Source of the DNA: Palsa-295 sp049592615
Lineage (GTDB): Bacteria > Acidobacteriota > Terriglobia > Acidiferrales > UBA7541
Direction: 5' to 3'
Assembly: GCA_049592615.1 (NCBI GenBank)
Contig: JBAWGF010000099.1
Coordinates: 4,171 to 68,170 of the forward strand
Length of the DNA: 64,000 bases
Made by a program: the position numbers and the translations under genes. Positions 54,706-62,982 of this stretch are shown here, piece after piece. The notes beneath the pieces were generated by a model, which was given only the letters and a program-made list of their open reading frames with translations, did no database searches and was not told the DNA's origin. Within the stretch, counting starts at the first letter, position 1; the number at the start of each line of letters is the position of its first letter.

Positions 54706-55538
54706 AACGCAGTTGGAATCCACGATTGTGGCTCGGGTTCGCGCTTGTCCTTGTCGGCGTCGTCAGTTTTCCCACTTTCCTCATTCGATTTCCCGTCACC
54801 CGGGATTTCCCGTGGCCCAATTTACTCCTGCTCGGCTTGGCAGCGTTCCTTCTAATCACCGGCGTCCGCCGTGCCTTTCGGCAGCCCGAGGCTTATCGCG
54901 GCAAAGTAAGCGGGCCGATACTTGCCTCTCTCGGTTTCCTCCTCGCCGGCTTCTTCCTTGTAGAAATTTTCTACGTGGCGCGGCAAGTTCCCGAATCGCG
55001 TGGCGCGCCGAGCGTGGGCGCCATCGCTCCGGATTTCACGCTCGTGGACTCCTCCGGCCGTTTGGTGACGCTGTCCGCGCTGCTGAGCTCGCCCTTTGTA
55101 CCCGATGGTTCGTCTTCGCCGGGAAATGCGTCCGGGCAAACTGCTGGAGTGGTGCTGATCTTCTATCGCGGCTACTGGTGACCCGCCTGCAACTCCGAGT
55201 TGCGGAGCTTCGAACGCAAACTGCCCGAGTTCAACGCCCGCAAGATTCGTGTCGTGGCAATCAGTGTGGACGCGCCGAACGTGTCGCAGCATCTTCGCCA
55301 GATTGCGGGATACTCATTCCCGATTTTGGCCGATGAAAAACTTTCCGTGATCCGCCAGTGGGATTTGCTGCATTCGCACGCCGGGATAGACGGTACCGAT
55401 ATCGCGCGCCCTGCTGAATTTCTGCTGGATTCAAATCGAAAAGTTCTCTGGAGAAGTCTGACCGACGATTATCTCGTCCGCGTCTGGCCCGAAGAAGTGT
55501 TGAAGGCAAGCGACGCCGCGAATCGTGGCGGGCACTGA
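54702..55538 (+). CDS. Probable selenoprotein: membrane-anchored peroxiredoxin/thioredoxin-like protein with UxxC motif (TGA at 55179-55181 read as Sec)
   Basis: Read through the in-frame TGA, the product is 278 residues. GAGGGG precedes the ATG. Three membrane helices lie at about 9-28, 35-57 and 69-95. A redoxin domain follows from GAIAPDFTLVDSSGRLVTLS (about 102) to the end. The active site is VVLIFYRGYW-(TGA)-PACNSELRSF, with codon 160 as the putative Sec and Cys163 completing UxxC. The AhpC/TSA/thioredoxin families have Cys exactly here (FYRGYWCPxC). Downstream, VVAISVDAPNVSQHLRQIAG, YSFPILADEKLSVIRQWDLL and ARPAEFLLDSNRKVLWRS are normal family blocks, so the frame is under selection on both sides of the TGA. 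A small hairpin sits just after it. Alternative: a nonsense mutation. selA, selB, selC and selD are not in the window. Confidence 0.8.
55193..55207 (+). other. Candidate bacterial SECIS stem-loop
   Basis: CTCCG (55193-55197) pairs with CGGAG (55203-55207) around the loop AGTTG, with possible extension A55192-T55209 and A55191-T55210 past a bulged C. The loop starts 17 bases after the TGA and has G as its second base. Known bacterial SECIS elements are small stem-loops in this position with an early G in the apical loop. A competing pairing GCAACT/AGTTGC with loop CCG overlaps it. Confidence 0.5.
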
Positions 55539-55576
55539 CCGCTGCAGGGTGAGTGCTTGTGCTGTGCGCGCCCTCG

Positions 55577-56689
55577 TCAGATGCGCATGGGCATTACGAC
55601 ATAGCGGTAGCGCGTGGATTCATCCGCAAGCGGGCGCAACTGTCCGGCCGACTGCTCGTCTTTCAGCTCGAAGCTGATCGGGCCGTCGGCGGCCGCGGCG
55701 AGGAAATCGAGCAGGTACTGCGCGTTAAACCCGATTGCGACCGGCTCGCCTTTGAATTCTTTTTCAATGACTTCCTTGGCCTCGCCGTATTCAGGGCTCG
55801 AAGCGGAAATCTCGACGCCTTCTTTTGCCAGCACGAATTTCACGGCGCGCGAGCGCTGATCGGCAAGCTGCGACACGCGGCGGAGCGCATCTTGCAGTTC
55901 GCCGCGCTCGAGAACGACCGTCTTGTTCGCATCGCGCGGCAGGACGGCCTCGTAATTCGGGAATTGGCCTGTCAGCTTGCGCGAAGTCAGCAGGCGCCCT
56001 CCGAATTGGAAGAAGAGGTGGCTTTCGTCCTGCGCAAACTCAAGGACGCTATCATCGCCGGCCTCCGCGGCGAGGCGCTGGATTTCGGTCATCGCTTTTT
56101 TCGGGACTAGGACGCGCGTTTCGTTGGAGAACCCTTCGAATTTGTGATCTTTCTCGACCATGGCGAGCCGGTGGCCGTCGGTCGCAACCATGGTGATCGA
56201 GCCGGGCTTCAGCACGAGGAGGGCACCATTGAGCGTGTAGCGCGATTCCTCAAGCGAGATGGCGAATGTTGTCTTGGCGATAACGTCTGCCAGCAGCTTC
56301 GCCGGAATCTTCACGAGTGCGTGCGGGAACGCCGGCAGCGCCGGAAAATTGTCCTTCGACATTCCCACCAGCTTGTAATTCTTGCGGTCGCACGTGATAT
56401 GCACCCAGTGGTTTTCGAGAAGCTTGAATTTTATCTCGCCCTCGGGTAGCAGCCGCACTAGCTCCAGTAGTTTTTTCGCCGGGATGGTGCCGGCGCCTTC
56501 TTTTTTGATTTTGGCTTCGCACGACGTGCGGATGCTGAGCTCGAGATCGGTGGCGGTGATGGTGAGCCGGTTTCCTGCGGCCTCGCAGAGCAGGTTCGAG
56601 AGGATGGGTATTGTCGTCTTGCGCTCGACGACGCCCTGCGTCAAGGAAAGCTCCTCGAGCAGGTCAAATTTCTTTACGCTGAATTCCAT
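55577..56689 (-). CDS. dnaN: DNA polymerase III beta sliding clamp
   Basis: 370 residues from the ATG at 56689 (MEFSVKKFDLLEELSLTQGV), which aligns with the normal family start; an ATG at 56722 preceded by GGAG would add 11 residues. Conserved segments: VVERKTTIPILSNLLCEAAG, TDLELSIRTSC, LLPEGEIKFKLLENHW, DGHRLAMVEKDHKFEG, LPRDANKTVVLERGELQDAL and RYRYVVMPMRI at the end. The clamp encircles DNA and tethers the replicative polymerase. It lies 280 nt downstream of dnaA, the classical arrangement near an origin. Confidence 0.97.
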   Translation of the reverse strand: MEFSVKKFDLLEELSLTQGVVERKTTIPILSNLLCEAAGNRLTITATDLELSIRTSCEAKIKKEGAGTIPAKKLLELVRLLPEGEIKFKLLENHWVHITCDRKNYKLVGMSKDNFPALPAFPHALVKIPAKLLADVIAKTTFAISLEESRYTLNGALLVLKPGSITMVATDGHRLAMVEKDHKFEGFSNETRVLVPKKAMTEIQRLAAEAGDDSVLEFAQDESHLFFQFGGRLLTSRKLTGQFPNYEAVLPRDANKTVVLERGELQDALRRVSQLADQRSRAVKFVLAKEGVEISASSPEYGEAKEVIEKEFKGEPVAIGFNAQYLLDFLAAAADGPISFELKDEQSAGQLRPLADESTRYRYVVMPMRI

Positions 56690-56739
56690 CTCGGCCACCG
56701 TTTGAGTCGCTAGTGTTGGCATATGCTCCGTCTACTGTA

Positions 56740-56931
56740 CTGCTTTTCTTTCTTTGAATAAATGTATAAGAAACCCGTCGCCGTCGTCGCACGTGTGGAT
56801 TCTGCGGAAATCCCGTCAACCCCCGACGCAAACGGCAGTTGCTCCATCATCTGCCCTGTGGAACCCTGCGCGCCGCCGCGGAAATTCCTGGCCGGGCGGG
56901 CGCTACGGAGGTGTTCCACAGCCCATCCACA
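56740..56931. promoter_or_regulatory. dnaA-dnaN intergenic region with DnaA-box-like sites and AT-rich tract
   Basis: An AT-rich tract (about 56740-56775) is followed by sites close to the DnaA box TTATNCACA or its complement: TGTGGAACC at 56857-56865, TGTTCCACA at 56912-56920 and CATCCACA at 56924-56931. It could be part of oriC or control dnaN. Confidence 0.5.
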
Positions 56932-56970
56932 GCGAGAAGAGGCGCCCGGCCGGGCCTCTGACCCCTAACC

Positions 56971-58284
56971 CTATCCGAACGAATCCAGTAGCCTGTTGAT
57001 CGTCTTGTTCAAATCCTTATCAACCTGCCGCAATGTCTCAATCTTGTTGATCGAATGGAGGACTGTCGTGTGATGCTTGCCGCCGAACTGCCGGCCAATT
57101 TCCGGGAGCGACGCTGATGTGAGTTGCTTCACCAGGAACATGGCCACTTGGCGCGGGAAGGCGATCACCTTCGAGTTGCTGCGAATCTTCAGGTCCTGCG
57201 CCCGCAGACCGAAGTGCTCGCCGACGCGTTTCTGGATCTGCTCGATCGTCACTTTCTTTTCCTGCGTCTCGATGATGTTCCGAAGCACTTGCTGCGCCGT
57301 CGGAAGATTGATTTCCGCGCCCGTCAGAGATGCGTAGGCCATCAGCCGGATCAAAGCGCCCTCAAGCTCGCGAATATTGGACTTGATCGCGCGCGCGATA
57401 TATTCGGCCACGTCGTCGGGCACCTGGACGCGCTCGGTATCAGCCTTTTTTTGCAGAATGGCGATTTTCGTCTCGAGGTCGGGCGGCTGGATATCGGCGA
57501 TCAGCCCCCACTCAAACCGGGAGCGCAGGCGCTCCTCGATCGACGAAATTTCCTTCGGCGGGCAGTCCGAGGAAATGACGATTTGTTTCTGCTGGTCGTA
57601 GAGCGCGTTGAATGTATGAAAAAATTCCTCTTGCGTGCGCTCGCGCGTGGCAATGAATTGGATGTCGTCCACCATCAGGACGTCCATGTTGCGGAAGCGG
57701 TCTCGGAAGTTCGACATGCGCTCGAAGCGGATCGACGCAATTACTTCGTTCGTGAATTTTTCTGCGCTGATGTACGTCAACCGAAGCGAGGGGTTGCGCC
57801 GCTTAAGCGTGTGGCCGATTGCCTGCATTAGATGCGTCTTGCCCAGCCCCACTCCGCCATAAAGGAAAAGCGGATTGTAAGATTTCGAGGGCTGCTCCGC
57901 CACGGCGACGGCGGCGGCGTGCGCAAATTGATTCGAAGCGCCGACGACGAACGTGTCGAACGTGTAGCGCGGGTTCAGCTGATGGTTGACGGAATCGAAA
58001 TCGAGTTTTGCCTGTGAGGTTGCCGTGGCGCTGGGCCCGACCGGCTCCGGCTCGGGACAAACAAACTCCAGCAGCATCTCAGGCTTGCCGATTTCCGTCA
58101 GGACCGCCTGGAGGAGCTGGCCATAGGTTTCTGTCAGCCGCTTGCAGAACAACCGCGTGGGCACCCGGACGACCAATCGGCCGTCTTCCGCGCGCTCCTG
58201 GCGGGTCGGGCGAAACCATGTGGCGAAGCTGTGCGGGTTCACGCGCCGCTCGGTGTGCTGCAGAACCTTGTCCCAGAGATTCAT
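56971..58284 (-). CDS. dnaA: Chromosomal replication initiator DnaA
   Basis: 437 residues from an ATG at 58284 (MNLWDKVLQHTERRVNPHSF); a GTG at 58314 would add ten residues. Domain I covers about the first 80 residues; domain III is an AAA+ ATPase with Walker A YGGVGLGKTHLMQAIGH, Walker B VLMVDDIQFIA and RSRFEWGLIADIQPP. Domain IV carries the DNA-binding signature GGKHHTTVLHSINKIE. It binds DnaA boxes and opens oriC. Box-like sites lie on both sides of the gene. Confidence 0.98.
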   Translation of the reverse strand: MNLWDKVLQHTERRVNPHSFATWFRPTRQERAEDGRLVVRVPTRLFCKRLTETYGQLLQAVLTEIGKPEMLLEFVCPEPEPVGPSATATSQAKLDFDSVNHQLNPRYTFDTFVVGASNQFAHAAAVAVAEQPSKSYNPLFLYGGVGLGKTHLMQAIGHTLKRRNPSLRLTYISAEKFTNEVIASIRFERMSNFRDRFRNMDVLMVDDIQFIATRERTQEEFFHTFNALYDQQKQIVISSDCPPKEISSIEERLRSRFEWGLIADIQPPDLETKIAILQKKADTERVQVPDDVAEYIARAIKSNIRELEGALIRLMAYASLTGAEINLPTAQQVLRNIIETQEKKVTIEQIQKRVGEHFGLRAQDLKIRSNSKVIAFPRQVAMFLVKQLTSASLPEIGRQFGGKHHTTVLHSINKIETLRQVDKDLNKTINRLLDSFG

Positions 58285-58305
58285 CGAAGGAATCAGCCCC
58301 GTCTC

Positions 58306-58545
58306 AATTTCCACATGGGTGGAAATGCTGTGGAAATCGCAACACGCTTAGGAGTTCTTGGATTTGACCGGCCAGGCTCGATACCGTGAGTGCGAACCCC
58401 GCGCGCGCGACATCGATTTCGCGCCCACGTCTCAGTTCCCACCGAAACGCGAGCCGGGATTCTGCCTAATCGCGACGCATTGAGCAAGAGAAAACTATAT
58501 GCACTCCGTCCACAGTCTCCACACACAATTCACAGTTTTTCCACA
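58306..58545. promoter_or_regulatory. Candidate oriC / dnaA control region
   Basis: Sites close to the DnaA box TTATCCACA occur on both strands: TTTCCAC/GTGGAAA palindrome at 58308-58325, TGTGGAAAT at 58329-58337, CCGTCCACA at 58506-58514, GTCTCCACA at about 58515-58523 and TTTTCCACA at 58537-58545. An AT-rich patch lies at about 58488-58500. The spacing and density are well above what the surrounding DNA shows by eye. The region 58285-58675 has no gene I can support. Confidence 0.6.
58494..58521 (-). promoter_or_regulatory. Possible dnaA promoter embedded among DnaA-box-like sites
   Basis: On the minus strand, TGGAGA (58521-58516), a 16-base spacer and TATAGT (58499-58494). Overlap with DnaA-box-like sites would allow autoregulation. 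Confidence 0.45.
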
Positions 58546-58675
58546 GGGCGATCTTAGGACTTCGCAACGCGAACGTGTTTCGTTTTTCGTTCGAAACGAT
58601 ATTCGGCGATGCAGTAGGAGCGCACGCGCGTTGCTGTGAGAAGCCGCGACCGTGAAAAGACGCGCTCGCGGCAGC

Positions 58676-59692
58676 TCAGCGTTCAGGAATCACTGTCGGC
58701 TGCTTGTCCGGGCGGGCAAATTCGAAAACTCCGATCAGATCGGCCGCGAGAAGGATGCGATCCGGCTCGATCAAAATTGCTTTGGGGTCAACCCGCGCGC
58801 CGTCTTTCGTGACCGTGCGATAACTTGGCAGCCGCGCGCCGTCCTTGTCGAAGTGAAGCAGCACGCCGCCAATCGCGGCCCAAACTTCCTGCGTCACAGG
58901 GTCCACGCCAATCGCGCTGATCACCGGCTTCGTCGTGGGAACTTCCGTGTGCCGATCGAGTCGAAGTATTTCGCGAGGCCTGTTCGCACCGCTGGGCAGG
59001 AACTCCTCCGCCGTGAGAGAAATCTCATACGCAGCAAAGCCGTAACGGTCATATTTTTTGATGGCCGGATCTGGAAGATATGTAAACGCGAAATAAATAT
59101 GACCAGCGGCGTCACCGGTAATCCGGCCATGACTCAAAAGCCGCTTCGACTCCTGCGCGTCCCCCATGTCGGCGGGGTCGCCGAAACTGCGGAGCAACTT
59201 TCCGCGCTCGTCGAGGACATCGACAAAGCGATCCGAACGCATGGCCGCAACCGCAATCTCGTCGCCCGGAAGCACCGCCATCGAAGTCGGCGCCATGACG
59301 GGAACCGATGCGGCGAGCGAGCTATCGGCAGAAAAAATTTTCACCGCGTTGGCGCCGCGGTCGGCCACAAACAATCGCCCGGCGGCGTCGAGATCGATGT
59401 CTTCCGCGTAAACGATTTTTGCGCCGCCGGAATTCGCATTCGGAATCTGGCCGATGCGCTTGCCGTCCGGCGCGTAAATCGCAATCACCGTCGCGGGCAC
59501 GCCAAGGATGTAATAGCGCCCGGCGGAGTCTCGCTTCAGCGCACTAACGCCGGCGCCGATTTCGGGGAATACGCGCGCTCGCGCGACGATTTCGCGATTG
59601 AGAGCCTGGCCCGCCGCGGGCGAATAAATCCATATGGCCGCAGTCGCCGCGACCACAACGACATAGATACCGCAATGAACGCGCCGGGACAT
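58676..59692 (-). CDS. Exported NHL/six-bladed beta-propeller-like protein
   Basis: 338 residues. An N-terminal hydrophobic segment (CGIYVVVVAATAAIWIYSPA) is a signal peptide or anchor. The rest contains repeated blade-like units ending in IYAPDGKRIGQI, AEDIDLDAAGRLFVADRGAN, VDVLDERGKLLRSFGDPADM, ITGDAAGHIYFAFTYLPDPA and AIGVDPVTQEVWAAIGGVLL, which is the NHL/SMP-30 style of propeller. Such proteins bind ligands or other proteins; no enzyme site is apparent. It lies upstream of dnaA on the same strand but about 390 bases away, so it is probably a separate unit. Confidence 0.8.
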   Translation of the reverse strand: MSRRVHCGIYVVVVAATAAIWIYSPAAGQALNREIVARARVFPEIGAGVSALKRDSAGRYYILGVPATVIAIYAPDGKRIGQIPNANSGGAKIVYAEDIDLDAAGRLFVADRGANAVKIFSADSSLAASVPVMAPTSMAVLPGDEIAVAAMRSDRFVDVLDERGKLLRSFGDPADMGDAQESKRLLSHGRITGDAAGHIYFAFTYLPDPAIKKYDRYGFAAYEISLTAEEFLPSGANRPREILRLDRHTEVPTTKPVISAIGVDPVTQEVWAAIGGVLLHFDKDGARLPSYRTVTKDGARVDPKAILIEPDRILLAADLIGVFEFARPDKQPTVIPER

Positions 59693-59841
59693 GTAGCGGG
59701 GATTATATCTGCCACCATCGCCACAGATGCGCCGCTCTGCCTCAGCGTTGCTTCTAAGTAATGAGCGCTAGTGGCAGAAAAAAATCGCGGTGGCCGGGCG
59801 CGAAAGGCCGCTCGCGCTATACTCGCGGATCGGAGGACCCC

Positions 59842-60369
59842 ATGCGCAAGATTACCTTCGGCGGCGCCAACAGCCTCGACAACTTCCTTGCTCGCAAAGA
59901 CGATGCGGTTGACTGGCTCCTCTGGTGCGACGAGGCCGCCGCGGTCATGTCCACGTACTGGAAAACGATCGACACAATCCTCATGGGCCGCAAAACATAC
60001 GAAGTCGCTCTTCGCCACAGCAAAGGCAAGTCGCCCTACCCGGGCATGAAGTCGTACGTCTTCTCGAAGACGCTCAAGCCCGAGGCCCATCGCAACGTCA
60101 CCATCGTCTCGAGCGACGCCACCGACTTCGTCCGCCGCTTGAAAAGCCAGCCGGGGAAAGACATCTGCCTGATGGGCGGCGGCGAGCTCGCGAAATCGTT
60201 CTTCGAAGCCGGGCTGGTTGACGAGATCGGCCTCAACATCCATCCCGTGCTGCTCGGCTCGGGCATCCCGCGGTTTCACGCGATGAGCCGCCAGATCAAT
60301 CTCGAACTGCTCGAGAGCCAGACATTCAAGAACGGCTGCATCTATGTGCAGTATCGCGTGAAGTCGTGA
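59842..60369 (+). CDS. RibD C-terminal / dihydrofolate-reductase-like protein
   Basis: 175 residues with GGAGGA before the ATG. The fold is that of the RibD reductase and DHFR superfamily: RKITFGGANSLDNFLARKDD, DTILMGRKTYEVALRHSKGK, SYVFSKTLKPEAHRNVTIVS, DICLMGGGELAKSFFEAGLV and DEIGLNIHPVLLGSGIPRFH. Stand-alone members are often annotated as dihydrofolate reductases, but most have no proven substrate. NADPH binding is likely from MGGGELAKS. It is the last core-like gene before the accessory stretch. Confidence 0.88.
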   Translation: MRKITFGGANSLDNFLARKDDAVDWLLWCDEAAAVMSTYWKTIDTILMGRKTYEVALRHSKGKSPYPGMKSYVFSKTLKPEAHRNVTIVSSDATDFVRRLKSQPGKDICLMGGGELAKSFFEAGLVDEIGLNIHPVLLGSGIPRFHAMSRQINLELLESQTFKNGCIYVQYRVKS

Positions 60370-61142
60370 TACCCGCTCGCCTGTCATCCCGAACCCAGCC
60401 TGTCTTCGCCCCTGCCCGAGACTCCGTGAGTCGGTGGTTTTTCGCGTTTCAGAATTGGCACCATTTGTTGCGAGTAGAAATTGGCTTCGCCTGTGTTTTG
60501 AATGAGTTGCAGCGAATTCTAATTCAGTTTTGTTGCGGATAGAAATTGCGGCGTCGAGCGCCTGAATTTGGGTCCGGATCGAGTCACGACTAGAACGGCG
60601 CGGGCGAGATGCGGCGTTGGGGTAGATTTCAGGCAGGGTGACCGATGGCGTTACCCTCGGCATCATGCCGGAAGCATGCATCGTGCATGCAGAAATTCCT
60701 GTCTCTCGCATCGAGACTCTCTATTCAGTTCTTATTTTTGTTGGGTGCGTTTCACACGCTGAGGAGAACCACTTAGTGATAGTCTACTACAGTATTCAAA
60801 TAATTTCAAGAGAGTTGCGGCGCTTCGATGCACGCGCCGCGAACAGACTAGCACGCAGAGCGAAGCGGAAAAGCTGGGCGTTAGTCGGGAAAAAGGACAG
60901 GTAGTCCTAGAACTGGCCTGGCGCGTGTGGCGCGGCGCGAATGAATTGTGGTGGGGTCCGCTCGTGCACGACTGAAATTGCGCTGCCGTGAGAGCATCGC
61001 CACTCAAACGGCCTTGACACATAGGCTCCCACATGGAACACTTTCGCTTTGTATTCGCCTGCCGATGCATTACATTGAACTGAACGTAAGTGACTTGTAT
61101 GCATATGGATTGGCCGACCGTGCACGCCGAAGCGTTCGTTAG
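60370..61142. other. Long non-coding junction before the DarTG island
   Basis: About 770 bases with no gene I can support and a lower-GC feel than the core to the left. It holds an imperfect direct repeat (60465-60483 and 60530-60548, 17 of 19 bases equal) and a 7-bp inverted repeat GCATGCA/TGCATGC at 60674-60680 and 60684-60690. No integrase, tRNA or clear attachment site is seen. It may be a scar of past insertions. Confidence 0.45.
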
Positions 61143-61170
61143 GTCGCCCGAAGGAGTACAATCGGGCGAC
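61143..61170. promoter_or_regulatory. 9-bp perfect inverted repeat abutting the darT start
   Basis: GTCGCCCGA (61143-61151) pairs perfectly with TCGGGCGAC (61162-61170). The 10-base loop contains AGGAG, the only ribosome-binding-site-like sequence before the GTG at 61172. It could be an operator or an RNA hairpin that limits toxin translation. Confidence 0.6.
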
Positions 61171-61171
61171 C

Positions 61172-61792
61172 GTGACACAAATATTTCACATAACGCACTT
61201 AACCAACCTCGTAAGTATCACGGCAACCGGACGTCTCGTGAGTGACCGAGCGGCTCAAGCGATAGATTGTGTCAGGATTGGCCACCAACACATCAAGGAT
61301 CGGCGGCTCAATCGACGAGTTCCCTTGTCGCCGGGAGGCTTCGTGGGCGATTACGTTCCGTTCTATTTCGCGCCGCGGTCACCCATGTTGTATGCGATTA
61401 ATAAGGGAGCAGTGCTTGGGTATGCCGGAGGGCAGGCGGAGGTGGTGCATCTTGTTTCAAGCGCTGAGGCGATTGAGGCGGCAGACCTTGAATGGGTGTT
61501 CACAGATGGACACGCCGACATGCCGCCGTTGACGAGTTTCTATGATGATCTCGGAGACCTCGGCAAGATAGACTGGAGCGTCATGAATTCCAGATATTGG
61601 TTTGATAGCGCTAATCACCCCGACAGAGAGCGAAGGCGGCAAGCGGAGTTCTTGGTTCACGATTTCTGCCCTTGGGAGCTCATTGGCGAGATTGGTGTCT
61701 ACAATCGCGAGGCCGCAGAAAACGTTCACAAAATCATGGCTAACGTGGTACACAAGCCTGAAATAAGGATCGAAGCGGGCTGGTACTATTAG
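61172..61792 (+). CDS. darT: DarT-type DNA ADP-ribosyltransferase toxin
   Basis: 206 residues from a GTG at 61172. The family pattern is clear: IFHITHLTNLVSITATGRLV at the NAD-binding start, VPFYFAPRSPMLYAINKGAV with the conserved Arg (Arg69), and RRRQAEFLVHDFCPWELIGE with the catalytic Glu159. DarT modifies thymidine (or guanosine in some types) in single-stranded DNA and blocks replication; in bacteria it serves as a toxin and an anti-phage effector. The darG antitoxin starts 10 nt downstream. Base composition is lower in GC than the core genes. Confidence 0.93.
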   Translation: MTQIFHITHLTNLVSITATGRLVSDRAAQAIDCVRIGHQHIKDRRLNRRVPLSPGGFVGDYVPFYFAPRSPMLYAINKGAVLGYAGGQAEVVHLVSSAEAIEAADLEWVFTDGHADMPPLTSFYDDLGDLGKIDWSVMNSRYWFDSANHPDRERRRQAEFLVHDFCPWELIGEIGVYNREAAENVHKIMANVVHKPEIRIEAGWYY

Positions 61793-61802
61793 GTGGCGTC
61801 GC

Positions 61803-62846
61803 ATGATTAGAGAGGTCAGCGGAAATCTTCTCGGCGCTGATGTGGAAGCCCTCGTCAATACGGTGAACACCTTTGGCGTCATGGGCCGCGGTGTAGCACT
61901 TCAATTCAAACAAGCATTCCCTGCTAACTTCAGTGCATATGAAGCAGCTTGCAGACGAGGCGAAGTGGAGCCAGGTCGGATGTTCGTTTTTCGGAGAGAT
62001 ACGCTCGGCACACGTAAGAACCCACGCTTCATCATAAATTTTCCAACAAAGCGCGACTGGCGCAGCAAGTCGCGCATGGAAGACATAGAAGCTGGCCTTC
62101 GCGATCTTGTAAAAGTCATCCGCGAGGAAGGCATTCAGTCTATTGCACTACCTCCCCTTGGCTGCGGCAGTGGTCGGCTAAAATGGACGGACGTTCGGAC
62201 GAAAATCAAAGAAGCGTTTGAATCTCTGCCGGAGGTTCTCACATTGATCTATCCACCTACGCAAGCTCCCGCACCTGAGGCGATGAGGATTGGAACCGAG
62301 CGGCCACGTATGACACCTTGCCGCGCCGTGCTGCTTATTCTAATGCACCGCTATGCCCTACCGGGTTACCGGCTTTCGCTGTTGGAAATCCAAAAGTTGG
62401 CGTACTTTTTGCAGGCGAGCGGCGAACCACTCGATCTGAAATTTCACAAACAGCAATACGGGCCGTACACTGAAACCCTGCATCACGTGCTGCAGAGATT
62501 AGAGGGTCACTTCATCACAGGTTATGGTGACCGTAGTCAGAGGGTTTCCATCGCGTTGGCACCAGAGGCGGTCAAGGATGCAGAAGCCCTTCTCGCCATG
62601 TCTGCCGAAACGCAGGAGCGATTCAAAAAGGTAGCGCGATTGATTGATGGTTTCGAAACACCCTATGGGATGGAACTCCTGGCAAGCGTGCATTGGGTCG
62701 CGATGGTGGAAGACCGAGATGCCAGAACGAACGCTGAAAAAGCTGTGCAGTTGGTACATTCTTGGAATGCGCGTAAACACGACACCTTCCGGCCAGAACA
62801 CATCAAGATAGCGTGGGACCGCCTGCGAGAAGAGCAGTGGATTTAG
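61803..62846 (+). CDS. darG: DarG macrodomain antitoxin
   Basis: 347 residues. The N-terminal macrodomain (about 1-150) contains REVSGNLLGADVEALVNTVN, TFGVMGRGVALQFKQAFPAN and ALPPLGCGSGRLKWTDVRTK; it removes ADP-ribose from DNA. The C-terminal part (PGYRLSLLEIQKLAYFLQAS, HKQQYGPYTETLHHVLQRLE, HFITGYGDRSQRV) is the second DarG domain, thought to bind DarT directly. Both halves are complete, so the antitoxin should be functional. The pair is in the usual toxin-antitoxin order and spacing. Confidence 0.94.
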   Translation: MIREVSGNLLGADVEALVNTVNTFGVMGRGVALQFKQAFPANFSAYEAACRRGEVEPGRMFVFRRDTLGTRKNPRFIINFPTKRDWRSKSRMEDIEAGLRDLVKVIREEGIQSIALPPLGCGSGRLKWTDVRTKIKEAFESLPEVLTLIYPPTQAPAPEAMRIGTERPRMTPCRAVLLILMHRYALPGYRLSLLEIQKLAYFLQASGEPLDLKFHKQQYGPYTETLHHVLQRLEGHFITGYGDRSQRVSIALAPEAVKDAEALLAMSAETQERFKKVARLIDGFETPYGMELLASVHWVAMVEDRDARTNAEKAVQLVHSWNARKHDTFRPEHIKIAWDRLREEQWI

Positions 62847-62982
62847 CCTAGTTGCCCAGGCGTTCGTCGTCCAATGGTGCGACACGCGTCAAATTTCACG
62901 CGTGCTCGGAACTGGATCAGCGTGGGGTGTCCACGACGCGGCGTGGAGGGTCGGCCACTCGCCCATTGACTTCGGTTGACAC

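Noticed and set aside
54702..55181. Reading the redoxin gene as a pseudogene truncated at the TGA
   Set aside because: Both flanks are well conserved in style and the stop falls exactly on the catalytic Cys codon. Nonsense decay remains the alternative and is noted, but Sec insertion explains the data better.
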